From CAYXDO01 sp964463485 (GTDB lineage: Bacteria > Myxococcota > Kuafuiibacteriia > Kuafuiibacteriales > Kuafuiibacteriaceae), in NCBI GenBank assembly GCA_964463485.1, contig CAYXDO010000241.1:1-13092 (forward strand): DNA of 13,092 nt. The letters run 5' to 3'. The position numbers and the translations under genes are program-made. Below, one piece after another: positions 7,818 through 12,728 of this stretch; the first letter of the stretch is position 1; the number at the start of each line of letters is the position of its first letter. The notes under the pieces were generated by a model. The model was not told the origin of the DNA. It searched no databases and was given only the letters and a program-made list of their open reading frames with translations.

Positions 7818-7853
7818 AGTGGGGTTCCAACCGAACCCGATCCCCACTTTTTC
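7818..7853 (+). terminator. Hairpin with T run next to attachment repeat 1
   Basis: AGTGGGG (7818-7824) and CCCCACT (7842-7848) form a 7-bp stem around a 17-base loop, and the second arm runs into a T tract. It has the form of a rho-independent terminator on the + strand. However, the second arm is also a copy of the TCCCCACTTT repeat used elsewhere in this element, so a recombinase-binding role is an equally good reading. Confidence 0.35.
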
Positions 7854-7895
7854 ATCGCTCTCACCGCCTTTCCTCGTTCTCGAATCAACGCCACG

Positions 7896-8093
7896 TCACG
7901 CTCCGGCGACCGCTGGGCTCGACGTTTCGGCTTCGGCGCTCTCGTCCACCGACTTCACGTCGCTGGGTGCCGAATCATCCCCACTTTGATCCCCACTTTC
8001 ATCCCCACCGGGAACGAGCGTGAGGTGGCCGAACGCCTTCTGGGCCGCACCTTGCTTCTCGTCCAAGCCAACGGGTCCGTAGTGACGATGCAT
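7896..8093 (-). pseudogene. Possible 3' remnant of a tyrosine integrase
   Basis: The frame carries HRHYGPVGLDEKQGAAQKAF and then FGHLTLVPGG before an acidic Asp/Ser/Glu-rich tail. This resembles the last part of a tyrosine recombinase, with the tyrosine in HYG as candidate nucleophile. No upstream box with the HxxR or LGH motifs is found in any frame, so at most the terminus survives. Its orientation and place just right of attachment repeat 1 match the clearer integrase remnant just right of repeat 2. Three 12-bp repeats lie inside it. The call rests on short similarity plus context. Confidence 0.35.
7977..8009 (-). repeat. Three 12-bp iterons ATCCCCAC[TTT/CGG]
   Basis: ATCCCCACTTTG, ATCCCCACTTTC and ATCCCCACC follow one another with a 12-bp period. 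The same TCCCCACTTT word appears at 7841 near attachment repeat 1 and at 9839 and 9851 near repeat 2. Both ends of the 2.2-kb element therefore share it, as expected for arm sites of one integrase. On the - strand the unit lies in the frame of the integrase remnant. Confidence 0.5.
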
Positions 8094-8202
8094 CTCATCG
8101 GAGGGCCGAAATCGACAGGAACTCTCGCTCGGGTTGATGCGTCTCGGCTTGCGGAGCGTGGCCGTACGCTGCTCCGGGTCCGTCCGCGGCACGAGCGGTT
8201 CC

Positions 8203-8307
8203 TTATTGCGCCTGAATGTATTCCGACAGCCCCAGGCCCAGTTGGCTGGATCTCATCAGGGCCGCCCGTCGGACATCGTCGGGCAGGCGGATTTGAACTT
8301 TCTGCAT
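8203..8307 (-). CDS. 34-aa ribbon-helix-helix-like small protein
   Basis: A 34-codon gene too short for routine calling. The protein begins MQKVQIRLPDDVRRAALM and ends GLSEYIQAQ. This is the pattern of a ribbon-helix-helix DNA-binding fold: a short beta strand KVQIRLP, helix 1 starting DDVRRAA, a turn GLGL, and helix 2 SEYIQ. A GGAGG 7 bases before the ATG (8319-8315) makes the start convincing. RHH proteins of mobile elements act as autorepressors or antitoxins; at 34 residues helix 2 is short, so the TAA at 8205-8203 may be a truncation. The start codon and half of the ribosome site lie in a long inverted repeat. No partner toxin is adjacent. Confidence 0.5.
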   Translation of the reverse strand: MQKVQIRLPDDVRRAALMRSSQLGLGLSEYIQAQ

Positions 8308-8374
8308 GTCTTGTCCTCCGAGTCGCTCTCGTGCGACTCAAACCACTCTACCCACCCAAAGGACAAGTCATGCA
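8303..8374 (-). promoter_or_regulatory. Hairpin burying the start of the RHH-like ORF
   Basis: Read on the - strand, TGCATGACTTGTCCT (8374-8360) pairs with AGGACAAGACATGCA (8317-8303) over 14 of 15 positions. The 42-base insert holds a second perfect 7-bp hairpin, GAGTCGC-ACGAGA-GCGACTC (8339-8320). In RNA the start codon at 8307 and part of the GGAGG would be paired. The 5' arm also contains an ATG opening a 7-codon ORF. Confidence 0.5.
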
Positions 8375-8424
8375 GGGACGATGAGGATCTCCTGTCCGGC
8401 TGCCGGGCGATCAGACGGGCTCGG

Positions 8425-8751
8425 TCACTTCGGCACCTGGGTCGTCGCCCATGCAAGCGACCGTGGGCTGGCCCGTTCGGCCTCCCGAAGCTCCCGAGCC
8501 AGAGCCTCCCTCAGATCGCTTGCGGCCCAAGCCAGCAGGACGAGTTCGTCGGCGTCGTGGCGGGCCTCCCGCAGAGTTCTCAAAACCTCGGCGGCCAACC
8601 ACCAAAACCTCATGGCTCGGGGCTCTGCCATGCCCTCGGAGGGCGGCGGCAAGGGAGTGAGGACGGGCTCGTCCGGGTCCTCGCGGTGCTTGAGGATGAG
8701 GGTGTCGTCGAGGAGATGGGTGTCGTCGAGGAGATGGGTGTCGTTGAGCAT
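8425..8751 (-). CDS. Hypothetical protein with N-terminal hexapeptide repeats
   Basis: A 108-aa frame of unknown function. It opens with DTHLLD-DTHLLD-DTLILK, encoded by tandem 18-bp repeats. A Pro-rich linker follows (about 28-40), and then a long amphipathic helical part with the blocks LRTLREARHDADELVLLAW and LREALARELREAE. The helical composition and sensible codon pattern suggest a real gene. I chose the ATG at 8751; a longer form starting at 8850 would run antisense to another small gene and adds a Pro/Ser-rich stretch without structure. No domain is recognised. It lies in the short element between the two attachment repeats. Confidence 0.4.
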   Translation of the reverse strand: MLNDTHLLDDTHLLDDTLILKHREDPDEPVLTPLPPPSEGMAEPRAMRFWWLAAEVLRTLREARHDADELVLLAWAASDLREALARELREAERASPRSLAWATTQVPK

Positions 8752-8753
8752 CT
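8702..8753. repeat. Tandem 18-bp repeat, two perfect units plus a diverged third
   Basis: GTGTCGTCGAGGAGATGG is found at 8702-8719 and 8720-8737, followed by a diverged copy starting GTGTCGTTGAG at 8738. The period is a multiple of three, so the repeats can expand or shrink without breaking the - strand frame. Confidence 0.8.
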
Positions 8754-8827
8754 TGATCTGGTGCCTCGATAGACACTCAACCAAGTTTTCGGCGGAGGGC
8801 TGGGGGCTGTTTTGGGGTAGTGGGTAC

Positions 8828-9025
8828 GTGAAGACACGACGAACCCGCATCGAACACGTCCCAGGCCAAGGCTGGGCCGTCTACGACCCCTGCGGGGAGC
8901 TTGTCGGCGTCTACCAGACCAAGGCGAGGGCGAGGAAGGCTGCCGAGGCTGCGGCGGGTGATCAACGAGGGCGAGGAGGAGACGACGGCGGACGACGGGT
9001 CGTCGGCGGGGTGGCCGCTTGGTGA
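8828..9025 (+). CDS. Small hypothetical protein, possibly frameshifted
   Basis: A 65-codon frame starting at GTG. The N-terminal 40 residues look like a real small domain: TRIEHVPGQGWAVYDPCGEL then VGVYQTKARARKAAEAA. This is reminiscent of DUF2188-type phage and island proteins, which have a tryptophan strand and a C-terminal 'TK..A...A' helix. The end of the frame becomes Gly/Arg-rich and unnatural. The +1 frame from about 8960 gives a typical acidic tail, VINEGEEETTADDGSSAGWP, ending at TAG 9039-9041. A single-base gain in the GCGGCGGG run would explain this. It is convergent with higA, with a very short gap. There is no clear ribosome site. The function is unknown. Confidence 0.45.
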   Translation: MKTRRTRIEHVPGQGWAVYDPCGELVGVYQTKARARKAAEAAAGDQRGRGGDDGGRRVVGGVAAW

Positions 9026-9043
9026 GCCATTTCCGGAGTAGGC

Positions 9044-9469
9044 TCATCCCACCTGACTGGCGCTTGTCATCTTTTTCCTGGGGCGACCTCGCTTCGCAGC
9101 CAACGGCTTCGGATCTCGAATGAGCACCTCTGCGGGAATGTCGAGCTTCGCGCTCAAGGCGCGGATCATCCGGAGGGTCAGGCTTCGCTTGCGGCTGAGA
9201 ATCTCCGATGCCCTCGCCTTGCTCCCCACGATCTCGGCAAGCGCACTCTGCGGAAGTCCATTCTGCTCCATCCTGAACTTGATCGCCTCGACGGGATCCG
9301 GTGGACCGATGGGGTGGCGTTCACGCTCGTAGGCGTCCACGAGCGTGCCGAGAACATCCAAGGCGTCGGCCTCGGGCGTTCCGGGTTCCGAATTCCAGAG
9401 ACGCTCGATCTCTTGCAGCGCCCGAGCGTGGTCGTCATCGTTCCGAATGGGATGAATTTCGAGAGTCAT
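9044..9469 (-). CDS. higA: HigA-type antitoxin, XRE-family HTH
   Basis: A 141-aa antitoxin, second gene of a toxin-first operon. Residues about 60-115 form a helix-turn-helix: IKFRMEQNGLPQSALAEIVG, then SKARASEILSRKRSLTLRMI and a helix ending IPAEVLI. This fits the HigA antitoxins that pair with HigB of the HigB2 type. The N-terminal half holds the LWNSEPGTPEADALDVLGTL segment expected for toxin binding. A basic tail (RGRPRKK) follows. The start ATG overlaps the toxin stop as ATGA (9469-9466), which indicates translational coupling. The HTH should bind the palindrome upstream of higB and repress the operon together with the toxin. I am sure of the family from sequence and gene order. Confidence 0.88.
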   Translation of the reverse strand: MTLEIHPIRNDDDHARALQEIERLWNSEPGTPEADALDVLGTLVDAYERERHPIGPPDPVEAIKFRMEQNGLPQSALAEIVGSKARASEILSRKRSLTLRMIRALSAKLDIPAEVLIRDPKPLAAKRGRPRKKMTSASQVG

Positions 9470-9759
9470 ATGGTCTCCACGTCGATGTCGTCATAGTCCC
9501 CGTGCGTCCCGATGAACCGAACGAACACGAGGCCCGCCTCGTGCTTGATCGCGACGACCAGCCGGTATTTGTTGCCGCCGATGTTGAAGACGACTCGGTC
9601 GCTCCCAACGATGCTGGCAGAACCGTAGCGAGCCTTGATGTCGGCGGGCTTCGTCCACGTCGCTTTTTCGGCCTCCGAGTGCCACGCCTTCAGCGGTTGT
9701 TCCGCGTCCGGGTGCGCTTCCCAGAAGTCGCGAAGCGTCTTGCGAGACATCACTCGCAT
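9466..9759 (-). CDS. higB: HigB-type toxin, mRNA interferase
   Basis: A 97-aa toxin of the HigB family (RelE superfamily), which cleaves mRNA at the ribosome. It has the family-typical start MRVMSRKTLRDFWEAHPDAE, then QPLKAWHSEAEKA, the block VVFNIGGNKYRLVVAI, and the C-terminal VFVRFIGTHGDYDDID. I chose ATG 9759 because relatives begin with the MRVxS strand; ATG 9750 (MSRKTL) is an alternative, and the longer frame from 9786 would start inside the operator. The predicted promoter places transcription start within a few bases of 9759, so a leaderless or very short leader is possible. It pairs with higA through an ATGA overlap. Confidence 0.9.
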   Translation of the reverse strand: MRVMSRKTLRDFWEAHPDAEQPLKAWHSEAEKATWTKPADIKARYGSASIVGSDRVVFNIGGNKYRLVVAIKHEAGLVFVRFIGTHGDYDDIDVETI

Positions 9760-9767
9760 CCGGCCCG

Positions 9768-9797
9768 AGCGTAGCACAGTTCCCAAAATGGGAACAA
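9768..9797 (-). promoter_or_regulatory. higBA promoter candidate
   Basis: On the - strand TTGTTC (9797-9792) and TACGCT (9773-9768) are separated by 18 bp, with an extended-10 TG before TACGCT. The palindrome GTTCCCA-AAA-TGGGAAC covers the -35 box and spacer, so HigA binding would block it. Confidence 0.45.
9779..9795. promoter_or_regulatory. higBA operator palindrome
   Basis: GTTCCCAAAATGGGAAC is a perfect 7-bp inverted repeat with a 3-bp centre, 20 bp before the higB start. Size and placement are as expected for an XRE-type antitoxin dimer. Confidence 0.75.
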
Positions 9798-9838
9798 CAT
9801 CTTTGGAAGGCTCGAAATTGCTTTGACCTCAAACGTCG

Positions 9839-9863
9839 TCCCCACTCTTTTCCCCACTTTTTC
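9839..9863 (-). repeat. Pair of 12-bp-spaced iterons left of attachment repeat 2
   Basis: TCCCCACT starts at 9839 and TCCCCACTTTTTC at 9851, 12 bp apart. The second is identical over 13 bp to 7841-7853 beside attachment repeat 1. The second unit begins 102 bp before attachment repeat 2. This mirrors the CTGTACCTT pair 104 bp before repeat 1. Confidence 0.5.
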
Positions 9864-9924
9864 GCAACGAACTGAGACGGCAGGCAACGCCACGAAACGA
9901 TAAGTGTTGGAAAAAGCAAGATTT

Positions 9925-10785
9925 CTAGGCGGGCTGTTTGGGCTTCGCAACTTTCCCAAGGTTGAAGTCGCGGGTTCGAATCCCGTGTCCCGCTCTCTCT
10001 TTCCACCCAGATGACCGGCCACTTAGAGACGAGCCCACGCTTGGCTCACGTTCTCCCACATCGCCGCGTAGACCAACGTGTAGACCACGCGCCGTATCCG
10101 ACAGGTCTCGGAACACGCCCGCCATCTTCTCGGTCGCGTCGTGAGCGTGCCCTTCGAGAGGTGGCTGTATCGCTCGGTCAGCGACGACGTGCTGTGCCCG
10201 AGCAGCTTCTGGACCGTGAGCAGCGGGACGCCTTGGTTGACGAGGTGCGAGGCGAAGCTGTGGCGACAGTCGTGGAGCCGCGCGTTCGGGATGCCCGCGC
10301 GATTGCAGACGCACCTCCACGCGAGGCTCGCCCAGTTCCTCGTGAGTGTCCGTCGAGCCTCGGACCCGGCTGATGGTCTCGATGACCGCGCGCATTGAGT
10401 TCGCGAGACCCGCGAGCTGCGCCATGCGGTGAACGTCCACCTCGCCGCCTGTGCTCGTGATGGAGAGCGCGTTGTCGAGTTGCTCGAAGCGGCGCTCCAG
10501 CCGTGCCAGCAGCACCCAAGCGACCTCGAACTCACCCGCTTCGAGCGTCGCCGAAGGCGCCAGCGGCCCGCCCTGTTCGGCGTCGACATCGCGCTTCAGA
10601 TGCCGCTGGAGGTGCCGGGAAAGGGGGCGCGCGCTCGGCGTTCGTTCACCGAGGAGGTCGAGCCTTCGCTTCGCAAGGCTCCGAAGCGCACGCGAGCCGA
10701 GGCCCTGACGCACATGCAGTTCGTGAATTTCGCCCCCGAGGTCGGCGTGGGTCACGATGACGGCACACCAACCGCACCGCGCCAT
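9925..10785 (-). CDS. Putative DNA-binding protein truncated by fusion to integrase remnant
   Basis: The frame from ATG 10785 begins MARCGWC with a CxxC pair. An HTH-like segment follows: EIHELHVRQGLGSRALRSLA, a basic stretch, then LSRHLQRHLKRD. This matches the layout of small-terminase-like or phage regulatory proteins, where C..C is followed by a 'resolvase-like' HTH. A helical domain comes next (EAGEFEVAWVLLARLERRFE and LANSMRAVIETISRVRG). Native-looking sequence stops near codon 155 (about 10320). From there the frame runs on to 9925 through DNA that encodes the integrase end in another frame, so the last 130 codons are artefactual. A GGGTGG motif lies shortly before the ATG. It is probably a broken gene of the third element. 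Confidence 0.4.
   Translation of the reverse strand: MARCGWCAVIVTHADLGGEIHELHVRQGLGSRALRSLAKRRLDLLGERTPSARPLSRHLQRHLKRDVDAEQGGPLAPSATLEAGEFEVAWVLLARLERRFEQLDNALSITSTGGEVDVHRMAQLAGLANSMRAVIETISRVRGSTDTHEELGEPRVEVRLQSRGHPERAAPRLSPQLRLAPRQPRRPAAHGPEAARAQHVVADRAIQPPLEGHAHDATEKMAGVFRDLSDTARGLHVGLRGDVGEREPSVGSSLSGRSSGWKERAGHGIRTRDFNLGKVAKPKQPA
9953..9996 (+). repeat. attachment-site repeat 2: 3' part of tRNA-Gly(CCC)
   Basis: The second copy of the 44-bp tRNA-Gly(CCC) fragment, 2203 bp from the first and in the same orientation. Here the anticodon stem is complete (CAACT before the loop, GGTTG after it). The D arm and 5' acceptor strand are absent, so it is not a functional tRNA. The two copies bracket a 2.2-kb element with higBA. 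An integrase remnant on the - strand begins just to its right, as expected at the proximal end of a further element. Confidence 0.85.
10023..10310 (-). pseudogene. 3' remnant of a tyrosine-type site-specific integrase
   Basis: This frame contains the clear integrase C-terminal signature: CNRAGIPNARLHDCRHSFAS with the HxxR box, then LVNQGVPLLTVQKLLGHSTS, then TERYSHLSKGTL with the nucleophilic tyrosine. After SHLSKGTL the natural continuation DATEKMAGVFRDL is found in another frame (about 10143-10100), so there is also a frameshift near 10146. The catalytic core upstream of CNRAGI (first arginine box and N-terminal arm-binding domain) is gone; at about 10310-10340 the sequence passes into an unrelated gene. 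It sits 150-310 bp right of attachment repeat 2 and points towards it, the usual int position. It is non-functional as read. Confidence 0.8.
10068..10091 (-). repeat. Pair of 12-bp-spaced repeats right of attachment repeat 2
   Basis: GTAGACCA occurs at 10068-10075 and 10080-10087, exactly 12 bp apart and 72 bp right of attachment repeat 2, within the tail of the integrase remnant. It is a third sequence version of the 12-bp pair found near the other junction ends. Confidence 0.45.
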
Positions 10786-11128
10786 GTTGCGCCACCCTCG
10801 GAGACCGGGATGCGCCACCTGAAGGCTGCGACGCGGTCGTTGATGACGCGGATTCGTCTCGGGTTCGCGGGACTCACCGTCCGCACGTCCTACGGGGAGA
10901 AGAACGACGCGTGGTCGCTCGGAGGGAAGTGGCTCGGAGCCTTCGACTTGTGCGAGCTGTATGCGCGAGCGTAGCACGCGCGGGCGCGCGGACGGAATAT
11001 GTCACGGTCGACCCGTTCCGTTCCGCTCCTTCAACCTCGGCAGACAGGGCCGGGTTGGTGGTGCCCCAACAGACTTATCGAGGCGGCATTCAGTCGGGGG
11101 GGACGGCGGTTCCGCAGGTGATCCCAAC
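10786..11128. other. Region without a recognisable gene
   Basis: These 343 bp separate the 3' end of the serine recombinase from the start of the DNA-binding-protein gene. Open frames exist on both strands because of high GC, but none has protein-like composition, a recognisable motif or a good ribosome site. It presumably holds the promoter of the downstream - strand gene. No clear inverted repeat or terminator is seen. Confidence 0.5.
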
Positions 11129-11855
11129 TCACCCGGCTGCGCGCAGGAGTCGAGCCACCGTGGTTGCGTGCCAGCGGCTTCCGCGGGCTCGGTGGCCTTG
11201 GGCGTTGAGCCGCTCGGTGACGGCTCGAATCGAGTGGCCCGCGGCGCGCAGTGTTCGAAGCTCGACGAGCACGACCTGCTCGGCTTCGTCGGCAACCAGG
11301 TGTACTCGGTCGTCACTTAGTTTGAACCCAAACGGTACGCCACCCACGCGCTCGCCGCGGCTCTTCTTCACAGCAAGCGCGCCGCGCGTCCGGCCACGAA
11401 TGACGCCGCGCTCGTAGGCCGAGAACACATCGAGGATCGTGCGCATCAACGCCGACTTCTGGCCCGTCTCCATCGCTCGCGCCGTCTGCGGAAAGTACGC
11501 GCGCCCCGTGCTTCTCGACGATGCGCTCGACCGTGCCCGCGATGACCACGTCTCGCGCGAGCCGGTCTCGCTTGGCGACGGGCAGCACGGTGGCCCGGTG
11601 TAGTCGAAGCTCTTCGAGCGCGGCCAGCAAACCGGGCCGCCGGTCGAGCTGAGGGCCGCCGGAGACACCAATGTCTTCGTGTACGGCCACGAGCCGAGCG
11701 CCCCGAGCAGCACACCACCGATCGAGCGCAGCCCGCTGGGCCTCTGGCCCGAGCGCCTGCTCGTCCGTCGAGACGCGGACGTAACCCACGACCTCCACAA
11801 TGTCGCTCTCGGTTGCTCGCACCTTGGTCCGCCGCATCCCCGTCGTATTTTGCAC
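11129..11855 (-). pseudogene. Serine recombinase (resolvase/invertase type) with a one-base frameshift
   Basis: A near-complete serine recombinase split over two frames. The N-terminal frame has VVGYVRVSTDEQ, with the catalytic serine. It also has EAQRAALDRWCAARGARLVA, the arginine-rich active-site block VAKRDRLARDVV, and EKHGARVLSADGASDGDGPE. The second frame resumes with LMRTILDVFSAYERGVIRGR, RGALAVKKSRGERVGGVPFG, and a C-terminal DNA-binding part ending WHATTVARLLRAAG. The switch lies at about 11450-11459, where one extra base in GAAGTCGGCG would restore PEAALMRTI if removed. All catalytic landmarks remain, so the break is recent or a sequencing error. The start may be GTG 11855 or ATG 11837. 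It is divergent from mqsRA and shares its short upstream region. Confidence 0.8.
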
Positions 11856-11903
11856 GCGTTATGCCAGCATTCACCGGGTGGCTCATGCACGTCGCACTTG
11901 ACC

Positions 11904-11920
11904 GGCACCTTAGAGGTGCC
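11904..11920. promoter_or_regulatory. mqsRA operator palindrome
   Basis: GGCACCTTAGAGGTGCC is a perfect 7-bp inverted repeat with a 3-bp centre, ending 2 bp before the mqsR start. Its ACCT-N3-AGGT core is the same as that of the known Escherichia coli MqsA operators (AACCT-N3-AGGTT). Binding would also cover the ribosome-site region. Confidence 0.75.
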
Positions 11921-11922
11921 AC

Positions 11923-12246
11923 ATGTTTGCGACATCCGTGGAGAAGCGGAAGCCGACTTATGACCTCGACACGATCAAGGCCGTGTTCTCGACCGCGGAG
12001 AAGTTGCGCATGACGAGGACTGCGGCGGACTGCGCCTTCGCGCTCGGGCTGCGCCTCAGCGACGTCGTCGACGTCATCCAGAGCATGACACGCGCCCACT
12101 TCAAGAAGTCGATGACGAGCATCGCGAACCACCGCGTCTGGCAGGACGTCTACAACATCCCGCGCGGCGAGCTGCTGCTCTACGTGAAGTTCACCATCGA
12201 CGACGACGGACACCTGCTCATTTCGTTCAAGGAGGCCACCCGATGA
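11923..12246 (+). CDS. mqsR: MqsR-type toxin, mRNA interferase
   Basis: A 107-aa toxin of the MqsR family (RelE-like fold), which cleaves mRNA mainly at GCU in E. coli. The conserved core HFKKSMTSIANHRVWQDVY (60-77) aligns without gaps to the E. coli protein. By spacing, the catalytic residues K56, Q68 and Y81 of that enzyme correspond to K62, Q74 and Y87 here, all present. The C-terminal strand LLYVKFTIDDDGHLLISFKE is typical of the family. It is first in the operon, with the ATG 2 bp after the operator palindrome; no separate ribosome site is visible, so the leader is unusual. The stop overlaps mqsA as ATGA. Confidence 0.93.
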   Translation: MFATSVEKRKPTYDLDTIKAVFSTAEKLRMTRTAADCAFALGLRLSDVVDVIQSMTRAHFKKSMTSIANHRVWQDVYNIPRGELLLYVKFTIDDDGHLLISFKEATR

Positions 12247-12701
12247 GGACAAAAACGAAGAAGAGCGCGGCCACCGAAACGCGCACGTGCGAGTGCGGAG
12301 GCACCACGCGATACGAGAAGCGGCCGGACACGATCGAGTACAAGGGCCAGGTGCGCGAGGTCGAGACCGCGGCGTGGTGGTGCGGTGACTGCGGCGAGGC
12401 GACCCTCGACGGGCAGGCGCTCGCAGCCCGCGAGCAGGCCTTCTTCGAGCTGCGTGCCGAGGTCGAGGACGTGCTGAGCCCCGCCGAGGTCACCGAGATC
12501 CGCAAGCGCCTCGGCATCTCGCAGCGTCGCGCGGGCGAGGTGCTCGGGGGCGGCCCGCGCGCTTTCCAGAAGTACGAGAAGGGAACGGCGTCGGTGAGCG
12601 CGCCGATGAGCAACCTGCTTCGACTTCTCGCCAAGGACCCACGTCGCCTCAAGGAGCTTGAGCGTCGCCGTGCTCGCGTGACACAGACTCACGATGTCTG
12701 A
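12243..12701 (+). CDS. mqsA: MqsA-type antitoxin, zinc-ribbon plus HTH
   Basis: A 152-aa antitoxin. The N-terminal toxin-binding part holds two cysteine pairs, C16/C18 (CEC rather than the usual CxxC) and C47/C50 (CGDC), followed by a helix linking to the C-terminal DNA-binding domain. That domain has the characteristic LGISQRRAGEVLGGGPRAFQ then KYEKGTASVS (90-119), equivalent to the 'LTQKEASEIFGGG..AFSRYEKG' region of E. coli MqsA. It neutralises MqsR and should bind the palindrome at 11904-11920. The odd CEC spacing might weaken zinc binding, though C18-G-G could shift register. The start overlaps mqsR by ATGA. Confidence 0.93.
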   Translation: MRTKTKKSAATETRTCECGGTTRYEKRPDTIEYKGQVREVETAAWWCGDCGEATLDGQALAAREQAFFELRAEVEDVLSPAEVTEIRKRLGISQRRAGEVLGGGPRAFQKYEKGTASVSAPMSNLLRLLAKDPRRLKELERRRARVTQTHDV

Positions 12702-12728
12702 GTTGTCACTGAGCACACGCTCAACTCA
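12699..12728. terminator. Weak inverted repeat after mqsA
   Basis: TGAGTTG (12699-12705) and CAACTCA (12722-12728) pair perfectly, and a competing inner hairpin TGAGC-ACAC-GCTCA overlaps. The repeat starts at the mqsA stop codon. There is no T run, so it may be only a processing or protective structure at the operon end. Confidence 0.3.

Noticed and set aside
7977..8009. CRISPR-like repeats
   Set aside because: The units are only 12 bp with no spacers and no cas genes nearby; they fit recombinase arm sites better.
8281..8374. tRNA-like look of the - strand (GGGTAGAGTGG and AAGTTCAAATCC)
   Set aside because: The central hairpin has 7 bp and a 6-base loop, no acceptor stem forms, and the T arm lacks its stem; an RHH-like ORF with a good ribosome site explains the end.
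9750..10022. - strand frame with 'DTGFEPATSTLGK' and a second frame with 'GHGIRTRDFNLGK' across attachment repeat 2
   Set aside because: These are familiar artefacts from translating the antisense strand of tRNA 3' ends; the frame has no other protein features.
10429..10974. + strand 181-codon frame opposite the DNA-binding-protein gene
   Set aside because: It is a high-GC antisense shadow; the - strand frame carries the recognisable CxxC/HTH and helical segments.
11452..11458. Programmed frameshift in the serine recombinase
   Set aside because: No slippery heptamer or downstream structure is evident; related enzymes are made from a single frame.
11446..12252. 268-codon - strand frame opposite mqsR and the recombinase
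   Set aside because: It is antisense to the well-supported mqsR and shifts through the recombinase in the wrong frame.
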